DNA of 6,765 nucleotides. It comes from Burkholderiales bacterium (lineage in GTDB: Bacteria > Pseudomonadota > Gammaproteobacteria > Burkholderiales > Burkholderiaceae_A). This document shows positions 1-6,078 of the stretch, piece after piece. How positions within the stretch are numbered: the first letter of the stretch is position 1; each line of letters starts with the position of its first letter. Position numbers and translations under genes: made by a program. Location of the stretch: NCBI GenBank assembly GCA_030834045.1, contig JAURFZ010000073.1, positions 1 through 6,765 of the forward strand, in the 5' to 3' direction. Below the pieces are notes generated by a model, which was given only the letters and a program-made list of their open reading frames with translations, made no database searches and was not told the DNA's origin.

Positions 1-2708
1 TTGGCCGACAGTTGACAGTTGACTTTGGTGCCCAGGACGATCTTCTTGTTTCAAGCGACGTTCTTGGCGCCTACAACCTCAACCTCACGGTCTACAGCAG
101 AACCGGTGCAGGTCTTGATAACCGTGTGACGCGCGGACAGTGGCAGGCCACTGACGAGCGCACAGGCCAGATGGTTACAGGCACCCGGTCTTTGGAAATG
201 AATGGCATTCGCCTGAACTTCTCGGGCGAACCCAAGGACGGCGAGCTATTGAGCCTGAAGGTGCGAAACAGCGCAGCAGCCGGTATTCGTTTAAATACCG
301 ATGACCCCACCAAGGTGGCCTCGGCCGCGCGCTTTCGGGTCATTGAAAACCAGTTCAACCCCACCGGGGCCGATGCCAAGCTATTTGAAGCACCCCAGGC
401 CTTTCCTGATGAAGAGGCCATTGCATTAAACCGCGTCGTGGCCGATGACGGGCAGACCCTGCTTGACAACAATGTTCTTGAAGACGTGGCGGTTGACTTT
501 GACCGCGTTCGGGTGGCACCCATTACGGTTATTCCTGCAGGCTACTCTGACACCACGCTTTATTTAGGCGAGTTAAATGGCGAGCCCATTGACTTTCAGG
601 TTCTTACGCGTGACGGCCGGCATTTATTGGGCCGGCAGATGGCCGATGCACGCATTTTAGAGCGCGAGATTGAACTGGGCAGGCCTTTAACCGAGGAGGA
701 GCGTGCCCTTGAAATTGACCAGGCCGGTGAAGACTTTCTAGCCAATGCCAAGCTTGCCGATGTGGCCTTTGCAGAAGGCTCCAGCTATTCCGCCCAGTAC
801 TTAAACGCCTCTGATGATGAGGCCTATCGGGGTATGGAGCTTTTCTATGGCGTAAAGGCCAAGGTTACCAACAGTCCCGAGCTGACCCTAGACCATGTCT
901 ACGATTCGCGCGATACCGTGGCCTTGCGACCTGCCGAACTCTTGTCGGGTGTTATTCAGTCTTTTGAGGTGTCGCTGGAAGAGCTTGTTTATGCCGAGGG
1001 CGATTTGGTTATGAACGACCGCAGCCTTGGTTCGCTGCGGGTCACCCAGGTGACGGACGGGGCAGGGGGGCTTACGCCCATGCTGGTGACCGACATCACC
1101 CAGGAAGACGGCCGTGTGATGACCAAGGCCATAGCCTACCCCGGGGTAACCGCAAACGCCTCGGGCAAGTACGAGATTACGGCAGAGCATTTGCGTGCCT
1201 ATCTTGATGCGCAGACGGGTTTTGGTATGGGCGCTCGACAGACCATCTCGTTCTCAACCATTTCTGTTGATGGAACCATTACAGTGGGAACAGAGACAGT
1301 CAATGTTGCAGTCGGCGATGCAGCGCTTACGGTGGCTGAGCGGGTAGCCGAGGCCTTGAACATGAGCGCGTTTGTTACCGACTTTGGTGGTCGTAGTGTT
1401 CAGGTCTATGACGACGGATCAATTGTCATCTATTACGCGACAAACGACCGCGAGGTTGACGAGCTTTCCGTTTCAACCAGTCATTCGTCCATTCAGTATG
1501 CGACAGTGTCCGATGATTACGTAGAGGGCCCCTGGGCCCTTGGTGAGGAGCGACTCTTGTCGTTCAACGCCCCCACTGCTGACGGCGACCTTACCATTGG
1601 AGGAGTCACCGTCTCTGTCTTAGCGACAGATACAGCCGCAGGCGTTGCAGCCAAGGTGCATACAGCACTTACGACAGCCGGTAGCGCCTTTTTCTCCGAG
1701 CAAAGCGACCGGCGGGTGATTCTTAATGCTGACAACACCGTCAGCCTTCGTTTTGCAGCCTCCGAAGGGCCGCCCGAAAAACACGGGTTTCTTATTCAAG
1801 ACCTTGAGGTCAGTGCATTAAGCAGCGCGCAAGTTGTTCGCGCCTTTTCGGGCCTTGAAATTGACGCGAAATCCTTTGATACCGATGGCGATGTAACTAC
1901 GGTAGAAGAGACGAAGCTTGCCTTTTTTCAGCCCATTGTTGAAGACAGTGTAAGCCCCCAGGACTCTCAGATTCGCATAGGCCTTGGCCAGACAGGCTTT
2001 ACCACTGACCTTGCCAAATTGGGCTTTCGCACAGGCGTGTATGTAAGCGGCGAGGTGAAGGAAGATCTTATTGTCTTCTCCACGCTTACGCACACACCCG
2101 ACGCCAGCGACCCCGATGTCCGGCCCGACCTTGGTGTTGGGTTTACATTGGGCGCCACTTACAAGCAGGGAGAGAGAGACCCCATTGAAAGCCTAAGGGC
2201 AGAGCCCTTCGATGTGGTTTTTACAAGTGCCACGGAATTTCAAATTATTGACAGGCTTACCAATTCCCTGGTTGCAGAGCGCAGTTACGACGCTCAGCAG
2301 GGCATAACCCACAGGGGTGTGGCGCTATTTCTTAACACAACCCCTGCGGCGGGCGACCGGTTTGCTGTGGATGGGAACCAGGACGGCATTGGCAACAACG
2401 CAAACATGATTCGTATTGCAAACCTTCAGACCGCAGCCATTGTGGGAGGCGCGGGTGGCTTTAGCCTGGCCGACGCCTACGGTCAGGTGGTCACCGACGT
2501 AGGCAATGCCTCCTTTCAGGCGAGCATTGCCCAGAAGGCCCTGGAGGTGGTGAAAGACCAGGCCGTGCAGGCCCGCGACAAGATTTCAGGCGTAAGCCTT
2601 GATGAGGAGGCCGCCGACCTTATTCGTTACCAGCAGGCCTACCAGGCTAATGCCAAGGTGATGCAGACGGCAAGCACCTTGTTCGACGCCATTCTTGCGG
2701 TTCGCTAG
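1..2708 (+). CDS. flgK: Flagellar hook-associated protein 1 (FlgK), 5'-truncated by window edge, unusually large
   Basis: FlgK is the first hook-filament junction protein, exported by the flagellar type III system. The frame is open from base 3 (codons Gly-Arg-Gln precede the TTG at 12), so the gene starts outside the window and that TTG is internal. The C-terminus is diagnostic: a GDRF...NNANMIRIANLQ stretch, then LADAYGQVVTDVG, and the final helix LIRYQQAYQANAKVMQTAST ending FDAILAVR. The early part (about residues 60-110 counted from base 12) resembles the FlgK outer domain: GIRLNFSGEPKDGELLSLKV, then AA...TDDPTKVASAARFRVIEN. About 898 residues are visible, whereas a complete E. coli FlgK has about 547, so the exposed outer region is greatly enlarged. 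Residues about 410-604 hold two tandem copies of a module also found in FliD. No cysteine is present, as is usual for flagellar axial proteins. It forms an operon with flgL. The identity is very secure; the function of the extra domains is unknown. Confidence 0.96.
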   Translation, partial: GRQLTVDFGAQDDLLVSSDVLGAYNLNLTVYSRTGAGLDNRVTRGQWQATDERTGQMVTGTRSLEMNGIRLNFSGEPKDGELLSLKVRNSAAAGIRLNTDDPTKVASAARFRVIENQFNPTGADAKLFEAPQAFPDEEAIALNRVVADDGQTLLDNNVLEDVAVDFDRVRVAPITVIPAGYSDTTLYLGELNGEPIDFQVLTRDGRHLLGRQMADARILEREIELGRPLTEEERALEIDQAGEDFLANAKLADVAFAEGSSYSAQYLNASDDEAYRGMELFYGVKAKVTNSPELTLDHVYDSRDTVALRPAELLSGVIQSFEVSLEELVYAEGDLVMNDRSLGSLRVTQVTDGAGGLTPMLVTDITQEDGRVMTKAIAYPGVTANASGKYEITAEHLRAYLDAQTGFGMGARQTISFSTISVDGTITVGTETVNVAVGDAALTVAERVAEALNMSAFVTDFGGRSVQVYDDGSIVIYYATNDREVDELSVSTSHSSIQYATVSDDYVEGPWALGEERLLSFNAPTADGDLTIGGVTVSVLATDTAAGVAAKVHTALTTAGSAFFSEQSDRRVILNADNTVSLRFAASEGPPEKHGFLIQDLEVSALSSAQVVRAFSGLEIDAKSFDTDGDVTTVEETKLAFFQPIVEDSVSPQDSQIRIGLGQTGFTTDLAKLGFRTGVYVSGEVKEDLIVFSTLTHTPDASDPDVRPDLGVGFTLGATYKQGERDPIESLRAEPFDVVFTSATEFQIIDRLTNSLVAERSYDAQQGITHRGVALFLNTTPAAGDRFAVDGNQDGIGNNANMIRIANLQTAAIVGGAGGFSLADAYGQVVTDVGNASFQASIAQKALEVVKDQAVQARDKISGVSLDEEAADLIRYQQAYQANAKVMQTASTLFDAILAVR
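1239..1511 (+). repeat. Module copy 1 in FlgK (protein-level repeat)
   Basis: This is the first of two adjacent copies of a roughly 90-residue module in the FlgK outer region. The pattern is an aromatic-containing strand (ISFS), then GTITV, a short turn, VNVAVGDAA, a helix VAERVAEAL, a glycine/arginine turn (GGRSVQ), DDGSIVIYYA and a final beta-like stretch ending ATVSD. It aligns along its length with copy 2 and with the FliD copy. The short strand-turn-strand-helix start resembles the Flagellin_IN type of motif, but assignment to that family is my inference. Confidence 0.7.
1554..1823 (+). repeat. Module copy 2 in FlgK (protein-level repeat)
   Basis: The second copy follows the first after a linker of about 14 residues (VEGPWALGEER region). 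It reads LLSFNAP, then GDLTIGGVTVSVLATDTAA, the helix VAAKVHTAL, the turn SDRRVIL, and NADNTVSLRFAASE, before a closing ISFD-like strand and EVSALS. It is closer to the FliD copy (GVxVSV, DTAAxVAxKVxTAL, FAAS) than to FlgK copy 1. The DNA of the copies is well diverged, so this is an old duplication or domain transfer and not a recent one. Confidence 0.7.
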
Positions 2709-2711
2709 GAG
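2707..2711 (+). promoter_or_regulatory. Ribosome-binding site of flgL overlapping the flgK stop
   Basis: AGGAG lies 6 nt before the flgL ATG at 2718, and its first two bases are the last two of the flgK TAG stop (2706-2708). Ribosomes finishing flgK therefore end on the flgL initiation region, which suggests translational coupling and matched production of the two junction proteins. Confidence 0.85.
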
Positions 2712-2717
2712 TAAGTC

Positions 2718-3641
2718 ATGAAAGTTTCAACCAGCCTTTTCTTTGACCGCGCCTTAAGCCAGATGACGCAGACCCAGAATAGCCTCGCCCAAAGCCAGGC
2801 GCAGTTATCAACAGGGAAGAAGGTGGTGCAGGTTAGTGATGCACCTGATAAGGCAACCGCCATGCAAAGGCTGAAGTCGGTGATTACCCGTCAAGACAGC
2901 TTCGAGTCGTCCATTAAAACCACTCAGAACCGCCTTAACGCCGAAGAGACCGCCCTAAAAGGCGTGACAAACCTGCTTGCCCGCATTAAAGAATTGACTA
3001 TTCAGGGCCTTAACGACACCTACGGCCCCAAAGACCGGGAAATCATTGCCGTGGAATTGCAGGGCCTTCAGGAAGACTTACTTAGTTTTGCCAATACCCG
3101 TGATGCCAATGGGGCGTATCTATTTAGTGGGGCACGGGTTTTCACGCCCGCCTTCGGAGCGGATGCGACTGGCGAAATTGTGTACCAGGGCGACGAAACT
3201 GTTAATTTAGTAGAGGTCGGCGATCAGCGCACAGTAAAGCTTAATCGCACCGGAACAGAGGTGTTTGACGGAGTGACCCGCCCTCAACCCGATGGCAGCA
3301 ACCAGTCGCGAAGTTTTTTCCAGTCTATTCAGGACCTTGTGGATGCCATGCGCAGCTCCGACCGCAACAATATGAACCGCGGGCTTGAGGAGCTCGACAC
3401 CCTGTCGCAGCGCGTGGCCGTAAGCCAGGCCAAGGTGGGCTCCGCCATGAATGTAGTGGACAACCAGTTAGCCGTTATTGATGAAACCCGGCTGCAGCTT
3501 AAAACGGTTTTAAGTGAGATTGAGGACCTGGATTACAACGAGGCCGTAACAGAGATGCAAAAGCGTATGTTGTCGCTTCAGGCCAGCCAGGCCAGTTTTG
3601 CCCAGATTTCCCGGCTGAATTTGTTTGAGTACATTCGTTAA
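2718..3641 (+). CDS. flgL: Flagellar hook-associated protein 3 (FlgL)
   Basis: FlgL is the second hook-filament junction protein. It sits between FlgK and the first flagellin subunits and is exported by the flagellar type III system. The product has 307 residues, close to the usual 300-320. It has the flagellin-like N-terminal helix (MKVSTSLFFDRALSQMTQTQ, then LSTGKKVVQVSDAPDKATAM at about residues 30-49). The middle has the family signature DANGAYLFSGARVFTPAF (about 129-146) followed by YQGDE. The C-terminal helix reads LDYNEAVTEMQKRMLSLQAS and ends LNLFEYIR. The ATG at 2718 is supported by AGGAG 6 nt upstream and by the N-terminal match. No cysteine is present. The start lies 9 nt after the flgK stop, so the two are co-transcribed. 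Nothing looks unusual; the enlarged outer domain seen in FlgK is absent here. Confidence 0.96.
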   Translation: MKVSTSLFFDRALSQMTQTQNSLAQSQAQLSTGKKVVQVSDAPDKATAMQRLKSVITRQDSFESSIKTTQNRLNAEETALKGVTNLLARIKELTIQGLNDTYGPKDREIIAVELQGLQEDLLSFANTRDANGAYLFSGARVFTPAFGADATGEIVYQGDETVNLVEVGDQRTVKLNRTGTEVFDGVTRPQPDGSNQSRSFFQSIQDLVDAMRSSDRNNMNRGLEELDTLSQRVAVSQAKVGSAMNVVDNQLAVIDETRLQLKTVLSEIEDLDYNEAVTEMQKRMLSLQASQASFAQISRLNLFEYIR

Positions 3642-3662
3642 GAGATTACTTCTAACTTTTTT
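3637..3662 (+). terminator. Weak terminator-like dyad after flgL
   Basis: GTTAAGA (3637-3643) can pair imperfectly with TTCTAAC (3650-3656) around a 6-nt loop, with one mismatch and one G-T pair. A run of six T (3657-3662) follows directly. The stem overlaps the flgL stop codon. The A/T-rich, imperfect stem makes this a weak candidate; partial readthrough into fliD is likely. Confidence 0.35.
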
Positions 3663-3673
3663 ATTCTTAGACC

Positions 3674-3700
3674 TTAAGTTTTCTCATGACTAGACGAAAC
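3674..3700 (+). promoter_or_regulatory. Putative sigma-28 (FliA) promoter of fliD
   Basis: A -35-like TTAAGTTT (3674-3681) matches 7 of 8 bases of the enteric sigma-28 consensus TAAAGTTT. After an 11-bp spacer comes a -10-like GACGAAAC (3693-3700), matching 5 of 8 bases of GCCGATAA. The -35, spacing and CGA core agree with the better promoter ahead of the flagellin gene (6007-6033). The predicted transcription start falls only a few bases before the fliD ATG. fliD is normally a FliA-dependent late gene, which fits. Confidence 0.5.
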
Positions 3701-3708
3701 CTCAAAAG

Positions 3709-5442
3709 ATGGCTGTAAACACAAATTTAGCGTACGCCCTTGGAGCAGGTTCTGGGGTTGATACCAAATCGCTTGCTCAGAGCCTTGTTGAAGCAGAAAA
3801 GGCTCCGCGTCAGCAGGCTATTGAGTCAAAAATTCAGAAGAGTGAAGCCAAAATATCAGGCTATGGCGCGCTCATGGCAATTCTTGCAAATTTGAAGTCT
3901 GCCTTTGAAGGTCTGAATGAGACCGGTGACTTCAATAGTTTTGCAACTTTTAATAGCAACCCCTCGGCTTTTACGGCAACCACATCTTCTTCCGCAAGCC
4001 CTGCCAATCACAGTATTGAGGTAGTGAGTCTCGCAACGGCTCAGCGAACTGCCTCTGATGGTTTTGCAGAGGCAGACACAGAACTGAATGGAGGCTCAGC
4101 ATTTAGTTTGACGCTAACCGTTAATGGAGAGGAGCAATCCATTCGTGTGGCCTCCAGTAAGTCCACCCCCTCCGGCATTGTTGAGTCCATTAACAGCGCA
4201 GGCTTAGGTGTAACCGCCCAGTTGCTCAATACAGGCGACGGCTCCGGCGCGCCATATCGAATTGTATTGGTTGGAGAAGAGGGTGTTGATAATGCCTTCA
4301 CCATGGCGTCGGACGATGCCTCCGGAACAGGTGAGGTACAAAAAATTCTGTTCGGTGATGCAACTGAAAGCGGAACTATTACGGTGGCAGGTGTGGCGGT
4401 GTCGGTAACCGCCGGCGATACGGCGGCCACCGTTGCTGGTAAGGTTAAGACAGCGCTTGAGAACGACGTCTTCATCACCAACGTACTTGGCAGGTCCATT
4501 ACCAATAACGGGGACGGATCTCTTGATTTTCAGTTTGCGGCCTCCGATGGGAATGCTGCAGGGATCTCTTTTGATGGGTCTGCGGCTGGTCTTACAGCAA
4601 CGGTTTCCGATGTTTCTGCCTTTGTTGCTGGCTCTGCTGTTACGGGTGTGTCGTTTGCAACCAGTCTTAAAAGCGCCTCGGATGCAACAGTAACCATTGA
4701 TGGCCTGACGATAAGCCGAACCTCCAATACCTTCTCTGATGTCATTTCCGGTGTGTCTTTAGAATTGCTGGCGCCCACTACGTCTGCAGCAACGCTTAGT
4801 TTTAACAGGGACCCCGCCCCCATTAAAGAGAAGCTACAGACGCTTATCGCGGCCTATAACGACGCGGTTTCCGATTTTGGGGTACTTACCGGTGAACCCA
4901 ACAAAGAAGATGAAGAAGACATCTACAGTGGCTCCCTTCGAGGAGACTCAACTGCACGCAACCTTCTTTATCAAATTCGCTCCATGGTCACGTCAACCTC
5001 CAGTGCGGCCGGCGAGAACCTCACGGCGCTGCGAGATCTTGGCGTGGAGCTATCGCGCGATGGAACGCTTTCACTTAATGAAGCGACCTTTAATACGGCT
5101 GTTTCCGACCACTACGCCGAAATGGTCACCATGCTTACCGGCGATGCCAGTTTTCAGTCTTTGGTTGGTGACCTTAGCCGTGGGGTCGCAGGTGATGCCG
5201 TGAAGTCGTTAACGGACTTCATGAAGAGTGATGGTTCGCTTATGACCCAGACGGATGGCGCCGAGGCAACCATCTCCCGATACGAGGCTGACCTTGAGAA
5301 GCTCGATGAAAGAATGAAGCTTCTGCTTGAGCGCTACACCCGACAGTTCGCGGTCATGGATACCTTAGTGGGTCAGTTCACCCGCCAGCGGGAGGGTTTG
5401 GTGAGTACCTTTGAGGGCCTGGCGAACATGTACAAGAAATAA
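3709..5442 (+). CDS. fliD: Flagellar filament cap protein (FliD, hook-associated protein 2) with an extra module
   Basis: FliD caps the filament tip and promotes folding and insertion of flagellin as it leaves the central channel. The N-terminal FliD domain is clear: LGAGSGVDTKSLAQSLVEAE followed by a coiled-coil helix (about residues 1-75). A middle Flagellin_IN-like segment reads VESINSAGLGVTAQL, then GAPYRIVLVGEEG (about 158-192). The FliD C-terminal domain begins near TVTIDGLTISRTSNTFSDVISGVSLELL (328-354) and ends in a long coiled coil with LDERMKLLLERYTRQFAVMD and LVGQFTRQREGL. Residues about 210-305 are an additional module also found twice in FlgK, raising the length to 577 against a common 450-480. 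No in-frame upstream start is possible because TAG at 3691-3693 closes the frame. No good Shine-Dalgarno precedes the ATG. There is no cysteine. Unusually, flaG rather than the chaperone gene fliS follows. Confidence 0.96.
   Translation: MAVNTNLAYALGAGSGVDTKSLAQSLVEAEKAPRQQAIESKIQKSEAKISGYGALMAILANLKSAFEGLNETGDFNSFATFNSNPSAFTATTSSSASPANHSIEVVSLATAQRTASDGFAEADTELNGGSAFSLTLTVNGEEQSIRVASSKSTPSGIVESINSAGLGVTAQLLNTGDGSGAPYRIVLVGEEGVDNAFTMASDDASGTGEVQKILFGDATESGTITVAGVAVSVTAGDTAATVAGKVKTALENDVFITNVLGRSITNNGDGSLDFQFAASDGNAAGISFDGSAAGLTATVSDVSAFVAGSAVTGVSFATSLKSASDATVTIDGLTISRTSNTFSDVISGVSLELLAPTTSAATLSFNRDPAPIKEKLQTLIAAYNDAVSDFGVLTGEPNKEDEEDIYSGSLRGDSTARNLLYQIRSMVTSTSSAAGENLTALRDLGVELSRDGTLSLNEATFNTAVSDHYAEMVTMLTGDASFQSLVGDLSRGVAGDAVKSLTDFMKSDGSLMTQTDGAEATISRYEADLEKLDERMKLLLERYTRQFAVMDTLVGQFTRQREGLVSTFEGLANMYKK
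4336..4623 (+). repeat. Module copy in FliD, homologous to the two FlgK modules
   Basis: This covers FliD residues about 210-305. It reads ILFGDATESGTITVAGVAVSV, then GDTAATVAGKVKTAL, the turn GRSITNNGDGS, LDFQFAASDG, and closing strands ending LTATVSDVSAF. It lies between the Flagellin_IN-like segment and the FliD C-terminal domain, in the part expected to be the outer leg or plate domain of the cap. The match to FlgK copy 2 includes GVxVSV, DTAAxVAxKVxTAL and FAAS. Confidence 0.7.
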
Positions 5443-5509
5443 AAAGTTATATAAAACATACTCTTAAACTCTAGAAAAAAATAATTTTAAATTTTTCTTA
5501 AAAACCCCC
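5443..5509. other. A/T-rich intergenic stretch between fliD and the flaG promoter
   Basis: Apart from C5 at its end (5505-5509), this stretch is almost pure A/T. It contains weak A/T dyads, for example AGAAAAA (5473-5479) against TTTTTCT (5492-5498). It could help end the fliD transcript, or act as an UP-element-like sequence for the promoter just downstream. Neither role can be decided from the sequence. Confidence 0.4.
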
Positions 5510-5537
5510 TCTAGTTTTCGTCTGCCCCCCCCGATTC
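5510..5537 (+). promoter_or_regulatory. Putative sigma-28 (FliA) promoter of flaG
   Basis: A -35-like TCTAGTTT (5510-5517) matches 6 of 8 bases of TAAAGTTT, and a -10-like CCCGATTC (5530-5537) contains the CCGAT core. The preceding context CCTCTAGTT closely matches CCTCAAGTT at the flagellin promoter. The spacer is 12 bp, one longer than at the fliD and fliC candidates, because of a C8 run (5525-5532) that spans the spacer and the -10. Transcription would start near 5543-5544, giving a leader of nearly 60 nt containing a strong hairpin. Confidence 0.45.
5525..5532. repeat. C8 homopolymer run in the flaG promoter spacer
   Basis: Eight consecutive C lie between the putative -35 and the CCGAT core and include the first C residues of the -10. 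Such tracts are prone to slipped-strand length change. It is the longest G/C homopolymer I see in the window and lies in non-coding DNA. Confidence 0.85.
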
Positions 5538-5550
5538 CTTAGTCGATGGC

Positions 5551-5578
5551 GGCGAAAGGTTATGTAAAACCTTTCGCC
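5551..5578 (+). promoter_or_regulatory. Perfect hairpin in the fliD-flaG gap / flaG leader
   Basis: GGCGAAAGGTT (5551-5561) is the exact reverse complement of AACCTTTCGCC (5568-5578), with a 6-nt loop ATGTAA. The stem is 11 bp and fairly G/C-rich. Only ATTTAT follows, not a full T run, so it is a poor classical terminator. If the flaG promoter at 5510-5537 is real, the hairpin sits within about the first 10 to 35 nt of the flaG mRNA and may protect its 5' end. It could also end the fliD transcript or protect its 3' end. Confidence 0.7.
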
Positions 5579-5591
5579 ATTTATGTCGATT

Positions 5592-5595
5592 GGAG
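5592..5595 (+). promoter_or_regulatory. Ribosome-binding site of flaG
   Basis: GGAG lies 6 nt before ATG 5602. It decides the start: an in-frame TTG at 5590 would put this site inside the coding region and add four residues without any Shine-Dalgarno of its own. Confidence 0.75.
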
Positions 5596-5601
5596 CGAAA
5601 A

Positions 5602-5991
5602 ATGGCAGAACAAGTGACAGGTGCAGCGTCTGCAACGATTCCAGGTGGAATCGCGAGGTTTACTTCGTCCGCTCTCAAGCAAGGTGTCAGCAGCGCCACA
5701 ACTTCGACCGTAAAAGCAGAGGTTGCCAAACCAGAGATTCAGGTTGTTCAGATTGATCCGATCGAAATGCAGAAAAAACTGCAAGACATTGTTGATCGGT
5801 TAAACGAGCAGGCGTCCAAAAATGGTCGAAGTTTAGGGTTCTCGGTGGATCAGAGGCTCAACCGAAACATTGTCACGGTCACTAGCTCAACAACAGGCGA
5901 AGTTGTTCGGCAGATTCCTGAAGAAGTTGTCATTCGAGTGGGTAATCGTATTGAGGACCTTAAGGGTATTTTGTTTGATGAACGGCTCTAA
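5602..5991 (+). CDS. flaG: FlaG family flagellar protein
   Basis: FlaG is a small late flagellar protein. In several bacteria its loss alters filament length or assembly, but its mechanism is poorly defined. The product has 129 residues. The N-terminal 50 residues are low in complexity and rich in Ala, Ser and Thr, probably flexible. The conserved FlaG domain covers about residues 55-127: a helix (EMQKKLQDIVDRLNEQ), LGFSVDQRLNRNIVTV, then TGEVVRQIPEEVVIRV, and the C-terminal helix IEDLKGILFDE. These blocks are typical and complete. I chose ATG 5602 over TTG 5590 because GGAG is correctly spaced for the ATG. It sits between fliD and the flagellin gene, as it commonly does in this family, though here in reversed order. 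It appears to have its own promoter and a structured leader. Confidence 0.93.
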   Translation: MAEQVTGAASATIPGGIARFTSSALKQGVSSATTSTVKAEVAKPEIQVVQIDPIEMQKKLQDIVDRLNEQASKNGRSLGFSVDQRLNRNIVTVTSSTTGEVVRQIPEEVVIRVGNRIEDLKGILFDERL

Positions 5992-6006
5992 ATTTAGGTT
6001 CAGCCC

Positions 6007-6033
6007 TCAAGTTCCCTACGGGCTTACCGATCC
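6007..6033 (+). promoter_or_regulatory. Sigma-28 (FliA) promoter of the flagellin gene
   Basis: A -35-like TCAAGTTC (6007-6014) is separated by exactly 11 bp from a -10-like ACCGATCC (6026-6033). They match 6 of 8 bases of TAAAGTTT and 5 of 8 of GCCGATAA, with the CCGAT core intact. This is the best of the three candidates and sits where flagellin genes usually have their FliA promoter. Predicted transcription starts near 6039-6041, leaving a leader of a little over 50 nt. Confidence 0.7.
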
Positions 6034-6045
6034 TGCAATTGTAGT

Positions 6046-6063
6046 GAAGGGATTTCTCCCTTC
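6046..6063 (+). promoter_or_regulatory. Small hairpin in the flagellin mRNA leader
   Basis: GAAGGGA (6046-6052) pairs perfectly with TCCCTTC (6057-6063) around a TTTC loop. It lies between the promoter and the Shine-Dalgarno and does not sequester the latter. A role in mRNA stability is plausible. No T run follows, so it is not a terminator. Confidence 0.55.
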
Positions 6064-6078
6064 TTCAATCAGATTCTT

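Noticed and set aside
12..14. TTG as the start of the flgK reading frame
   Set aside because: The frame is open to the left edge and the visible sequence begins in the middle of FlgK, with its N-terminal helices missing; there is no ribosome-binding site before this TTG.
92..523. 143-codon minus-strand frame opposite flgK, and similar minus-strand frames at 888-1190, 1517-1738, 1818-2093 and 1967-2158
   Set aside because: They lie fully opposite a convincing gene, have low-complexity translations without recognisable motifs and no ribosome-binding sites of note; they are antisense shadows.
4041..4823. Minus-strand frames opposite fliD (4041-4505, 4530-4823)
   Set aside because: Ser/Ala/Val-rich translations that mirror the codon use of fliD; no family resemblance.
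4433..5203. Plus-strand frames inside fliD (4433-4693, 4877-5203)
   Set aside because: Out-of-frame overlaps with a well-supported gene, with no motif or start signal.
5590..5592. TTG as an alternative start of flaG
   Set aside because: It would place the GGAG site inside the gene; ATG 5602 has that site at proper spacing and gives a better N-terminus.
5988..5997. 10-bp palindrome CTAAATTTAG over the flaG stop codon
   Set aside because: Short and A/T-rich, with no loop and no T run; likely chance and not a terminator or operator.
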